Below are positions 9,851-17,852 of a stretch of 64,000 nt of DNA, in pieces. The DNA is from Vibrio rotiferianus CAIM 577 = LMG 21460 (GTDB taxonomy: Bacteria > Pseudomonadota > Gammaproteobacteria > Enterobacterales > Vibrionaceae). The notes beneath the pieces are model-generated. The model saw only the letters and a program-made list of their open reading frames with translations, ran no database searches and was not told where the DNA came from. The number at the start of each line of letters is the position of its first letter. Position 1 is the first letter of the stretch. The DNA lies in NCBI RefSeq assembly GCF_002741985.1, contig NZ_APHW01000108.1:186001-250000 (forward strand), read 5' to 3'. The position numbers and the translations under genes are program-made.

Positions 9851-10669
9851 ATGAAGTTATTCAAAGCGACCATTACTGCATTACTGGGGCTTGCGATTGC
9901 TTTACCTTCATTAGCCAATGAAGAAGCAGCAACACCAAACGTAGATCAAATTAAAGAGCGCGGCACGCTTCGCGTTGGTATGTCGACATTCGTACCATGG
10001 GCGATGCGTAATAAGCAAGGTGAGCTAATTGGTTTTGAAATCGACGTAGCAAAACGACTTGCTGCTGATTCTGGCTTGAAAGTCGAATTCGTACCGACAG
10101 CATGGGACGGAATTATCCCTGCTCTGTTGGCAAAAAAGTTTGACGTTATCATTGGCGGAATGTCGATTACCCCTAAACGTTCTAAGAGCGTGCTGTTCAC
10201 GGAACCTTATTCCCACTCTGGCGTTCAAGTCGCGGCAAACAAAGAGTTAGCCGAAGGCTTTAGTGAGTTTTCTGATTTCAACTCTCGCCGCGTGAAAATT
10301 GCCGCTCGTCGCGGTGCATTCACCGTTCAAGTTGCGCGCGAAACCTTCCCTAAAGCAAAGATCCTTCAATTCGATGACGATGCTCAAGCATTTCAAGAAG
10401 TCCTTAACGGAAATGCGCACGCTGTAATCGCATCAAGCCCAAAACCAGAGCACGAAGCAGTCAAACACGCAGACAAACTATTCATTCCATTTACAGAGCG
10501 TCTATCGAAAGGTAACGAAGCCTTTGCTGTTCGTTTAGGTGAGGAAGACAAAAAAGCCTTCTTCAACAAATGGATTGAAGCACGCACTCAAGATGGTTGG
10601 CTAGATGAGCGTTACGAATACTGGTTCTCAACGCTAGATTGGCAAGACCAAATTGCACAAGGTCAATAA
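9851..10669 (+). CDS. amino-acid ABC importer, periplasmic binding protein
   Basis: Family 3 solute-binding protein, 272 residues. Signal peptide LLGLAIALPSLA cleaved before NEEAATPN; the mature domain shows the family pattern LRVGMSTFVPWAMRNKQGEL then GFEIDVAKRLA and PALLAKKFDVIIGGMSITPKR. Strong ribosome site AAGGAG before ATG 9851. Binding proteins are needed in excess of the membrane parts, and a hairpin right behind this gene (10699-10725) may keep its level above that of the second permease. Confidence 0.93.
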   Translation: MKLFKATITALLGLAIALPSLANEEAATPNVDQIKERGTLRVGMSTFVPWAMRNKQGELIGFEIDVAKRLAADSGLKVEFVPTAWDGIIPALLAKKFDVIIGGMSITPKRSKSVLFTEPYSHSGVQVAANKELAEGFSEFSDFNSRRVKIAARRGAFTVQVARETFPKAKILQFDDDAQAFQEVLNGNAHAVIASSPKPEHEAVKHADKLFIPFTERLSKGNEAFAVRLGEEDKKAFFNKWIEARTQDGWLDERYEYWFSTLDWQDQIAQGQ

Positions 10670-10698
10670 CGCCCCTAACGTTTGCAATAACTAAATAC

Positions 10699-10725
10699 AC
10701 CGACTCGTTTAGCGGGTCGGTTTCT
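10699..10725 (+). terminator. intra-operon terminator / attenuator
   Basis: Nine-pair stem ACCGACTCG / CGGGTCGGT (one G-U pair) followed by TTTCTTCTTT, located between the binding protein and permease 2. It may reduce expression of the last gene relative to the binding protein. Confidence 0.75.
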
Positions 10726-10747
10726 TCTTTACTAACGGAGTCGAACC

Positions 10748-11668
10748 TTGAGCGGACAAACCACCTCTCGCGTTGCACCAACCAAATCTAATTCAGGCTT
10801 TTTCTTCAGCCGTTTTAACCTACTCGATTGGGTGCTACTGGCCATCTGTGCGTTTGTTGGGGTTTGGCTCTACCATCGTTCAACTGTTGGTGTTAATTAC
10901 ATCTGGCATTGGAAAGATGCGATTGATCTGTTATTCACACCCAGATCAGACGGTGGTTTGCCGTATTTTTTTCAAGGCTTAATTTCAACCTTACGCCTTA
11001 GCCTTTGGGGCATAACCTTTGCGCTGGTATTGGGTACCCTACTCGGTCTGGCACGCTTCTCAAATTCTGTCTGGTTGCGCACACCCGCCAACGCGTTTAT
11101 TCAGTTGGTACGAAATATCCCACCATTGGTGTTCGTATTTATCTTCTATTTCTTTATCTCTAACCAGCTGATTCCGTTACTTGGGTTAGAAGATCTTCTT
11201 CGCAACTACCGTGGCGAACCTAACTCGATTCAACACTTCCTATTCGGCCCAGCGAATCTTTGGGAAAACTTGGCATCCGGCGTACTTTGTGTTGGTCTGC
11301 TTTCTTCTGCCTACATTGCAGAAGTGGTGCGTGCTGGATTACAGAGCGTTGATAAAGGGCAATGGGAAGCGGCAGACTCTCTTGGTCTTTCATCTTGGGT
11401 CAAATATCGCTTCGTCATTGCGCCGCAGGTACTAAAAGCAATTACACCAGCGCTTGCAGGGCAAACTATTTCTTTAGTCAAAGACACCTCAATTGTCTCA
11501 CTGATCTCAATTCAAGAAATGACCTTCGTCGGTACAGAAATGGCGAACTCTTCAGGCTACATTTTCGAAATTTGGCTCATTGTAGGCTTTGTTTACTTCC
11601 TGATTTGTTTCGGTCTATCAATGTTTTTTAGGTACATCGAGAAAAAATCGGAATCTATTTCAAATTAA
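10748..11668 (+). CDS. amino-acid ABC importer, permease 2
   Basis: Inner-membrane permease of the HisMQ/GlnP family, 306 residues with several hydrophobic helices. The ATPase-contacting loop is WEAADSLGLSSWVKYRFVIA and the segment LVRNIPPLVFVFIFYFFIS is typical. The start is TTG 10748, supported by ACGGAG seven bases upstream; no ATG is available near the first conserved segment. Longer at the N-terminus than permease 1, so the two are not recent duplicates. Confidence 0.92.
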   Translation: MSGQTTSRVAPTKSNSGFFFSRFNLLDWVLLAICAFVGVWLYHRSTVGVNYIWHWKDAIDLLFTPRSDGGLPYFFQGLISTLRLSLWGITFALVLGTLLGLARFSNSVWLRTPANAFIQLVRNIPPLVFVFIFYFFISNQLIPLLGLEDLLRNYRGEPNSIQHFLFGPANLWENLASGVLCVGLLSSAYIAEVVRAGLQSVDKGQWEAADSLGLSSWVKYRFVIAPQVLKAITPALAGQTISLVKDTSIVSLISIQEMTFVGTEMANSSGYIFEIWLIVGFVYFLICFGLSMFFRYIEKKSESISN

Positions 11669-11760
11669 CTCAATAAGCCTCGCAATTCGATACCGAATGG
11701 GGTTTCAATAGAACCCTCATATTGTTACATTGAAAATATGAATAGCATTCGGTACATAGC

Positions 11761-12579
11761 ATGGAGCTAACAAAACAATCTGATTATGAACGCTATATTC
11801 GGATTGACGAGAATGGAGAGCATTGCGTGCATCTTCATCAATTTGTCTTTAGAAGCGTATATCAGCCCATTTTTGACCACTCAAGAACACTGATTGGTAT
11901 GGAGGCTCTCCTTCGTATCGAAACCGTAGATGGTGTTTCAATCCGACCAGACATCTTCTTCTCCGACAACAGTTGGGATAAGAGTTTCCGTCTTGCCGTA
12001 GAGTTCCTAAGTCGCGCTATCCATATACGAAATTTTGCCAAGCACTTTGCTGGTTCTGGGGTTAAGTTGTTCTTAAACGTCATGCCTGCCGCCCTACTCA
12101 CGTTAACCACCGATATGGGGTTCAAAGATACAGGGTTGCTTTATCAACGTTTAAAAGCCCTTAATATGGATACGAGCGACGTTGTTTTTGAAGTAATTGA
12201 ACAGCATTGTGAAGAAACAGAGAGCCTTATAAAGGCCGTCGAAAAACTTAAAGCCAGTGGTTTCCTATTCGCAATTGATGACTACGGCGCCCAGTATTCC
12301 GACCAAAAAAGAGTTCTTCAGCTCTGTCCTGATATTATCAAGATTGACCGTTCTTATTTATTAGAGTTCTGCAATGGTAACGAAGATGCCGTCTTCAGCG
12401 CTATGGAGCTCGCACAGAATTTAGGCGCGAAGGTTGTGATTGAAGGCGTCGAGCAAGAGAACCAACTGGCTGCAATGCAAGCGCTCTGCGTAGACTTTTA
12501 TCAAGGGTTCTATCTAGGAAAGCCAAAATCAATCCACCATTGGACAGTGCAAAAAGCCAATGCCAAAGTTCTGCATTAA
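11761..12579 (+). CDS. EAL-domain cyclic-di-GMP phosphodiesterase
   Basis: Stand-alone EAL domain of 272 residues, predicted to hydrolyse c-di-GMP in the cytoplasm. The catalytic set looks complete: EALLRIE, FLNVMP (Asn), FEVIE (Glu), AIDDYGAQYSD (Asp-Asp), IKIDRSYL (Lys), VIEGVE (Glu) and YQGFYLGKP (Gln). Some positions deviate from consensus (DDYGAQYSD for DDFGTGYSS). There is no sensor domain and no membrane segment. It is monocistronic between the ABC importer and a convergent S4 protein. Confidence 0.9.
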   Translation: MELTKQSDYERYIRIDENGEHCVHLHQFVFRSVYQPIFDHSRTLIGMEALLRIETVDGVSIRPDIFFSDNSWDKSFRLAVEFLSRAIHIRNFAKHFAGSGVKLFLNVMPAALLTLTTDMGFKDTGLLYQRLKALNMDTSDVVFEVIEQHCEETESLIKAVEKLKASGFLFAIDDYGAQYSDQKRVLQLCPDIIKIDRSYLLEFCNGNEDAVFSAMELAQNLGAKVVIEGVEQENQLAAMQALCVDFYQGFYLGKPKSIHHWTVQKANAKVLH

Positions 12580-12618
12580 ACGTATTATCGAAGATACAGA
12601 TTGAATCGTTTTAGATAC

Positions 12619-12657
12619 AAAAGCGCCGCCTAGGTTACTCACCAAGGCGGCGCTTTT
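12619..12657. terminator. bidirectional terminator
   Basis: Thirteen-base perfect stem AAAAGCGCCGCCT / AGGCGGCGCTTTT with a 13-base loop, between the convergent EAL and S4 genes. A-rich and T-rich edges suit both directions. Confidence 0.9.
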
Positions 12658-12692
12658 CTGTTTACGTCGATTTTAATATCGAAAGGAAACGC

Positions 12693-13238
12693 TTAGAAGA
12701 AGTCGATGGAGTTACGACCACTCTTAGGATCGCGAACCGCTTGAGGCTTGTCCGCTTTCTTACCTTTCTTAGCTGACTGCGACAGCGCTTCTTGCTGAGC
12801 TTTACGCTCTTTGTGTGCCGCTTTACGACCCGTCGATTTAGGGCCCTTAACGTTCGCTTTCTCGTTCTTTTTCGAGCGAGACTTTTCTTTACGTGCCGCT
12901 TGCGCTTCTTTCTTCGCCTTCTTCTCTGCCTTTTGCTCTGCAGTTTCTGGCTCAGTCACTGGCGCATCACACACAACGACATAATATTCTTGGTTGAACT
13001 CAAAGAAATCACCGTCGTACATTTTACGACGTTTACGCGTTTCTAGCTCACCATTTACCGCTACGTAACCTTCTTCGATGATGTGTTTTGCTTCACCACC
13101 GCCACTCACCAAGTTTGCGATTTTGAAAAGCTTGTACAGCTCAATTGGGTGCGCGTCAACGTCGATACCGATCGCTTCGATCTCAATCTCTTCGCCTTCT
13201 AAATACTCTTCGTGTTCGTAATCTTGGGTCATGTTCAT
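12693..13238 (-). CDS. S4-domain RNA-binding protein with basic tail
   Basis: 181-residue protein. An acidic N-terminus is followed by an S4 RNA-binding domain of the YbcJ type (IELYKLFKIANLVSGGGEAK, then EGYVAVNGELETRKRRK) and a C-terminal half made almost entirely of Lys, Ala, Glu and Arg (for example KKAKKEAQAARKEKSRSKK). This fits a ribosome- or rRNA-associated protein; the exact RNA target is unknown. Start codons at 13238 and 13232 are both possible. Confidence 0.8.
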   Translation of the reverse strand: MNMTQDYEHEEYLEGEEIEIEAIGIDVDAHPIELYKLFKIANLVSGGGEAKHIIEEGYVAVNGELETRKRRKMYDGDFFEFNQEYYVVVCDAPVTEPETAEQKAEKKAKKEAQAARKEKSRSKKNEKANVKGPKSTGRKAAHKERKAQQEALSQSAKKGKKADKPQAVRDPKSGRNSIDFF

Positions 13239-13358
13239 TACTCATTTTTCTTGATGAACGGAGTTTAAACGGAATGCGTACAAATAGAAACGTGATCTTC
13301 ACTCAACTTGTCCAATTGGGTATATACTCACCCAATAACTCCTTGAACGAGCGATATT

Positions 13359-14312
13359 TTGTCTAATAAGAACCACATTACCTTTGCCAGCGCCAACCTG
13401 TTTAACTTTATTGCTCCACCTGGTGCTTATTATGATTTCGAGAACATCTACTCACTCGATGATTGGCACGACAAACTCGCTTGGACCAAATCGCAATTCG
13501 AACAGCTCGATCCTGATGTCATTGGCTTACAAGAGGTATTTAGCATAGAAGAGACCAAAGCCTTCTTTGCCGAAATAGGTTACGAGTACTTTGCCACGGT
13601 CGACACGCCACATATCGAAGGCGATTACATCTACTCTCGCCCTGTTGTCGCTGTCGCCTCGCGCTTTCCGATTGAAAGCTTTGAAGCGGTTACATTCGAT
13701 GAAGAGACGCTAAATGCCTTTGGTGAAATTGACGCGCCAACTTTCAGCCGCAAACCCGTTCGCGCCTGCATTGTTCACCCTATCATTGGTCATATCTCTG
13801 TGTACGTCACACATTTGAAGTCACAACGCCCTGCAGACTCAGGTACACCGGAACAAGCAAGCCGACCGATTGCCCGCTGGCTGTCAACGCAACAACGCGG
13901 TTGGGAAGCAGCAATGCTGCGCGACGCCATGCAAAGGCAGTACGCATTGATTCCAACGCCGACAGTATTAATGGGGGACATGAACCAAGCCATCACACCA
14001 ACGAGCGTTAACAATGTTTTGACCGAGCATTACGGTGACGGCGTCACTGATTTGCAACTCAGCGATGGTTGGGAGTTACAAATGTCACCGTCGCTAGAGT
14101 CACGACCGGCGACACACTACCATTTTGCCAAAGGAAACGTGTTGGATTACATCTTACTGTCGCAGGAGTTTGATGCGCACGCCGATGTATCAATAGCGGA
14201 AGTAACAGACTACCAAGTGCTGGATTCGCACTTAATCAATCCATCGTTGTAGAGAGATAAGAACGCCAGCGACCACGCGTTTGTGGCGCTGACGGTAGAA
14301 ATTAAGCTTTAG
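13359..14312 (+). pseudogene. endonuclease/exonuclease/phosphatase protein, interrupted by in-frame TAG
   Basis: Mg-dependent EEP-superfamily hydrolase. Visible motifs are ASANLFNF, the metal-binding Glu in DVIGLQEVF, the THLKSQRP segment and MGDMNQA (GDxN). Translation from TTG 13359 runs to TAG at 14250-14252 and gives 297 residues. The same frame continues without a break for 19 more codons reading RDKNASDHAFVALTVEIKL to a stop at 14312. The catalytic Asp-His of this family (SDHAFV) lies in that part, so the amber codon removes it. A GAG-to-TAG change would explain it. The full frame overlaps the convergent fruR by 11 bases. Confidence 0.8.
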
Positions 14313-15297
14313 CGTCGGTGTGACGCTTTACAATCTTACGCGGAATTAACTCTACACCCGCTTTATATCGTTTCGCTGAAGCGTTAAGTGCAAGCTCCAT
14401 TGCGCTGTCGGCAATCAGCTCAAATTGCTGTGGTAGCGAGTTGATTTTGATTGGCAGGAAGTCCAGTAAGCGGTTATCACCAAAGGTGGCCAAACGTACT
14501 TTGCCCATCAGTTCTGGCTTTTCTAACATCACGTCCAACACGCCTTCCAATAAAGTGTAAGACATGGTCACTACCGCATCAGGTAGTTGGTCTTTTGCAA
14601 TCCACTCTTCCAGCACTTTCTTGCCTTCCTCACGAGAGAAGTGCTGGCCATAACCCACAAGCACCTTTTTCCCCTCTTGCTGGCAAGCAGAACGGAAACC
14701 CAGTTCACGCTCTTTAGAAACTTGAAGCTCTTCCAATGCGCCAATCAAACCGATGGATTCAATTTCCGAAGACAGCACCGATTCGGTAAGTTCAAATGCC
14801 GCATCGAAATCTTCACTGATCACACAGCAAAAGTGTTCATCATCCATAGGGCGGTCGAGTGCGATAACTGGCGTGCCCGAGTTTTGCAGCTTTAAGTAAT
14901 ACTCACTGGCTGCTGGCATACTGCTCGCCACAAACAACGCATCAATGCGGCGGCTAACCAGCGCTTCCGCAACCTTCTCTTCAGTTTGTGGATTGTCATC
15001 TGAGCAACCAATTAGAATCTGATAACCCGCTTTGCGCGAGTTCTGCTCAATCAGCTTTGCTAAACGTGCGTAACTGGTGTTCTCTAAATCAGGAATGATT
15101 AATCCGAACGAGCGTGAATTGCCTGCCCGCAGTGAAGACGCGGCGTGATCCGGCTTGTAGTTGTATTGCTCGACTACCGCCATCACTTTCTTTTGGGTCT
15201 TCTCGCTAATGCGGTACTTCTGCGCCTTTCCGTTAATCACATAGCTTGCTGTGGTCTTAGAAACCCCAGCCAATTTTGCTATCTCATCCAGTGTCAT
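14302..15297 (-). CDS. fruR: fructose repressor FruR/Cra (LacI family)
   Basis: DNA-binding regulator of 331 residues with a LacI-type helix-turn-helix at the N-terminus (MTLDEIAKLAGVSKTTASYV), the Cra-specific continuation INGKAQKYRISEKTQ, and a periplasmic-binding-like effector domain. It represses the fructose operon until fructose-1-phosphate is present (family knowledge). It is divergent from fruBKA, and the shared region has three near-palindromic GCTGAA...TTCAG sites that fit the Cra consensus, two of them close to its own start, suggesting autoregulation. Confidence 0.93.
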   Translation of the reverse strand: MTLDEIAKLAGVSKTTASYVINGKAQKYRISEKTQKKVMAVVEQYNYKPDHAASSLRAGNSRSFGLIIPDLENTSYARLAKLIEQNSRKAGYQILIGCSDDNPQTEEKVAEALVSRRIDALFVASSMPAASEYYLKLQNSGTPVIALDRPMDDEHFCCVISEDFDAAFELTESVLSSEIESIGLIGALEELQVSKERELGFRSACQQEGKKVLVGYGQHFSREEGKKVLEEWIAKDQLPDAVVTMSYTLLEGVLDVMLEKPELMGKVRLATFGDNRLLDFLPIKINSLPQQFELIADSAMELALNASAKRYKAGVELIPRKIVKRHTDAKA

Positions 15298-15367
15298 ATC
15301 GTAAGCCTTATTCTGTGCGCAGGATCATATTAATACATCAATGATCCTTCGATAAGTTGAATTATAT

Positions 15368-15405
15368 GCTGAACCGATTCAGTATAAAAGCTGAAAGGAT
15401 TCAGC
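15368..15405. promoter_or_regulatory. pair of Cra/FruR operators near fruR
   Basis: Two 16-base inverted repeats, GCTGAACCGATTCAGT (15368-15383) and GCTGAAAGGATTCAGC (15390-15405), centres 22 bases apart, 71-108 bases upstream of fruR. They resemble the Cra consensus with GCTGAA and TTCAGC arms. Confidence 0.8.
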
Positions 15406-15546
15406 AAAACTCAAAAATTGACGAGAATCACCAAAATCACCCATTGCAGACTCGCTTTTCGAAGCTATAGACACAATAAAGCAATGATTGATTACCCTAT
15501 GATTTTAAAAACGGTTTCGCTGAATGCTTTAAAAATTTGCCCAATT

Positions 15547-15562
15547 GCTGAATCGATTCAGT
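15547..15562. promoter_or_regulatory. Cra/FruR operator upstream of fruB
   Basis: Near-perfect palindrome GCTGAATCGATTCAGT, 152 bases before fruB. A weaker half-site, GCTGAATGCTTT, lies at 15519-15530. These probably set repression of fruBKA. Confidence 0.78.
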
Positions 15563-15584
15563 TCATTGTTAAGCAGCTTATATT

Positions 15585-15674
15585 GATAAGCATACTGCGT
15601 AGCAAGAGATACACCGGGTCAGCAAACAACAGATAAACGGCGTTACGCATAGATAAGCGCACTGCGTAACCAAG
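15585..15674 (+). repeat. direct repeat and hairpin in the fruB leader
   Basis: An imperfect 23-base direct repeat (GATAAGC, two variable bases, ACTGCGTA, then CAAGA) occurs at 15585-15607 and 15652-15674. The second copy overlaps an eight-base perfect inverted repeat GTTACGCA (15642-15649) / TGCGTAAC (15663-15670). The region lies between the operator and the fruB start, so it is probably in the transcribed leader. Function unknown. Confidence 0.5.
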
Positions 15675-15713
15675 ATGAATTAGAAATAGATACCTTAAGG
15701 CTGGAGAAGCACC

Positions 15714-16847
15714 ATGCTTAAGCTAAGTAAGAACGACATTACCCTATCTCAATCCGCTACAGATAAGTTTGAAGCGATCAAAAACATCGCTCAAAGCCTG
15801 GCAGACAAAGGTCTGGTTGAACAAGGCTATGTAGAAGGCATGCTAAACCGTGAAAACCAAAACTCAACATTCTTGGGTAACGGTATTGCGATCCCACATG
15901 GAACAACCGATACACGTTCAATGGTGAAAACCACTGGCGTTGCGGTTCACCACTTCCCAGAAGGCGTTGAATGGGGTGACGGCAATAGAGTATTCGTTGC
16001 TATCGGTATCGCAGCAAAATCCGATGAACACTTAGGCATTCTTAAGCAGCTAACCAAAGTACTGGGTGCGGACGGTGTTGAAGCGCGTCTACGTGATGCG
16101 AAAAGTGAAGACGATATCATCGCCCTACTTCATGGTGATGTTCAACTCGAAGCGGATTTCGATGCATCTTTGATTCAGCTTCAGTTTCCTGCAAGCGACA
16201 TGGTTCAAATGAGCGCGGTTGCGGGCGGCCTACTTAAAAACACAGGTTGTGCTGGTACAGAGTTTGTAGCTGACCTAGTAACGAAAACACCGACGCACCT
16301 TGGCCAAGGGCTATGGCTAGTTGGTAGCGATAAGCGAGTCACTCGCACTGGTGTTGCTTTTGTGTCAACCGCCAACTTCTGCGAGTTTGAAGGCGAGAAA
16401 GTTCGTGCTCTAGTCGCTTTTGCTGCTTGCAACAACGCACATCAATCTATCTTAAGCACAATTTCTAAGCTTGTGTTTAACAATGAACACAACAAACTAC
16501 TTGATGCGTCTGCTGAACAGATTCTTGCGCTATTCAAAGGCGAAGAAATGGCTACAGAAGCGGCTGAAGATGGCAATACAGCGGTCTTCAAGATCAAGAA
16601 TGCTCACGGCCTACACGCTCGTCCAGGTGCAATGCTGGTTGCTGAAGCGAAGAAATTCGAATCGAACATTCGAGTAGCAAACCTTGACGGTGATGGCAAA
16701 GCGGTAAATGCGAAGAGCCTAATGAAAGTTATCGCACTTGGCGTGAAACACGGCCACCAGCTTCAATTCTCTGCTGAAGGCCCAGATGCAGAGCTGGCAA
16801 TTGAGTCTATCGGTAAAGCGATCGCTTCTGGTCTTGGTGAAGGTTAA
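15714..16847 (+). CDS. fruB: fructose PTS multiphosphoryl protein (EIIA-FPr)
   Basis: 377 residues, the length of the Escherichia coli protein. The N-terminal EIIA(Fru) domain has its phosphorylated His in GIAIPHGTTDT; a middle domain follows; the C-terminal HPr-like domain has its active His in NAHGLHARPGAML. It passes phosphate from enzyme I to the EIIB domain of FruA. Start ATG 15714 has GGAG upstream. First gene of fruB-fruK-fruA, with 11 bases to fruK. Confidence 0.96.
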   Translation: MLKLSKNDITLSQSATDKFEAIKNIAQSLADKGLVEQGYVEGMLNRENQNSTFLGNGIAIPHGTTDTRSMVKTTGVAVHHFPEGVEWGDGNRVFVAIGIAAKSDEHLGILKQLTKVLGADGVEARLRDAKSEDDIIALLHGDVQLEADFDASLIQLQFPASDMVQMSAVAGGLLKNTGCAGTEFVADLVTKTPTHLGQGLWLVGSDKRVTRTGVAFVSTANFCEFEGEKVRALVAFAACNNAHQSILSTISKLVFNNEHNKLLDASAEQILALFKGEEMATEAAEDGNTAVFKIKNAHGLHARPGAMLVAEAKKFESNIRVANLDGDGKAVNAKSLMKVIALGVKHGHQLQFSAEGPDAELAIESIGKAIASGLGEG

Positions 16848-16858
16848 GGAGCGCGAGA

Positions 16859-17833
16859 ATGACCGAATTGAAAACAAACAAAGTCGTTACCATCACGCTT
16901 AACCCAGCCCTTGATCTAACTGGCTCATTGGACTCGCTAAAAGTAGGTTCAGTTAGCCTTGTAGAAAAGAGCAACCTGCATGCAGCAGGCAAAGGCGTAA
17001 ACGTGGCGAAGGTACTGAGTGACCTAGGCGCAGACGTGACCGTGACAGGCTTTCTTGGCAAAGACAACCCAGAACTATTCCACCAGCTTTTCGACGACAT
17101 CAAAGTGAAAAACGAATTTGTTGAAGTCGAAGGCGCAACGCGTATTAACGTGAAATTGGTTGAAGCCGATGGCCAAGTCAGCGACATCAACTTCCCTGGT
17201 GTTCAAGTAACGGCAGAAGAAATTGAGCGCTTTGAGCAAACCCTATTCCGCCTTGCAGAAACACACGATTACTTCGTACTTGCTGGCAGCCTACCAGGCG
17301 GCGTAACCGCAGAGCAATGTGCGGCGTGGATTGAAAAGCTACATCAGCAAGGCAAAAAAGTACTGTTCGATAGCAGCAAAGCAGCGTTGCGTGCAGGTAT
17401 CGACGCGCACCCTTGGTTGATCAAACCAAACGACGAAGAGCTAAGCGATTTCGTTGGTGAGCACCTAACCACACCAGAGCAATGCCAAGCAGCAGCGCAA
17501 ACGCTAAGCGATAAAGGCATTGAGAACATCGTGGTTTCTATGGGTGCAGACGGCGTGATGTGGCTTAACCAAGGTGAATGGCTGCGTGCCCAACCACCAC
17601 GAATGAATGTAGTTAGCACCGTTGGCGCCGGCGATACGCTTGTCGCGGGCTTGTGCTGGGGTCACATGCAAGTGATGCCGAAAAACGATTTACTGCGCTT
17701 CGCTACAGCGCTTTCTGCCCTAGCAGTGAGCCAAGTTGGCGTTGGCCTAACCAGTCAGGAAGAACTGGAGAACATCAAGCTCCAAACGCAAGTAAGCGAG
17801 CTTTACCCTAATACGAACTTAGACAAAAACTAA
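16859..17833 (+). CDS. fruK: 1-phosphofructokinase
   Basis: PfkB-family sugar kinase converting fructose-1-phosphate to fructose-1,6-bisphosphate. 324 residues; N-terminal TITLNPALDLTG, the AAGKGVNVAKVL substrate loop, and the C-terminal PfkB signature with VVSTVGAGDTLVAG, which contains the catalytic Asp. Middle gene of the fructose operon, 11 bases after fruB and 19 before fruA. Confidence 0.96.
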   Translation: MTELKTNKVVTITLNPALDLTGSLDSLKVGSVSLVEKSNLHAAGKGVNVAKVLSDLGADVTVTGFLGKDNPELFHQLFDDIKVKNEFVEVEGATRINVKLVEADGQVSDINFPGVQVTAEEIERFEQTLFRLAETHDYFVLAGSLPGGVTAEQCAAWIEKLHQQGKKVLFDSSKAALRAGIDAHPWLIKPNDEELSDFVGEHLTTPEQCQAAAQTLSDKGIENIVVSMGADGVMWLNQGEWLRAQPPRMNVVSTVGAGDTLVAGLCWGHMQVMPKNDLLRFATALSALAVSQVGVGLTSQEELENIKLQTQVSELYPNTNLDKN

Positions 17834-17852
17834 GGAACAGAAGGTTATCAGT

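Noticed and set aside
14267..14291. Hairpin CAGCGACCAC / GTGGCGCTG as a terminator between the EEP gene and fruR
   Set aside because: Lies within the continued EEP reading frame encoding SDHAFVAL and has no T run.
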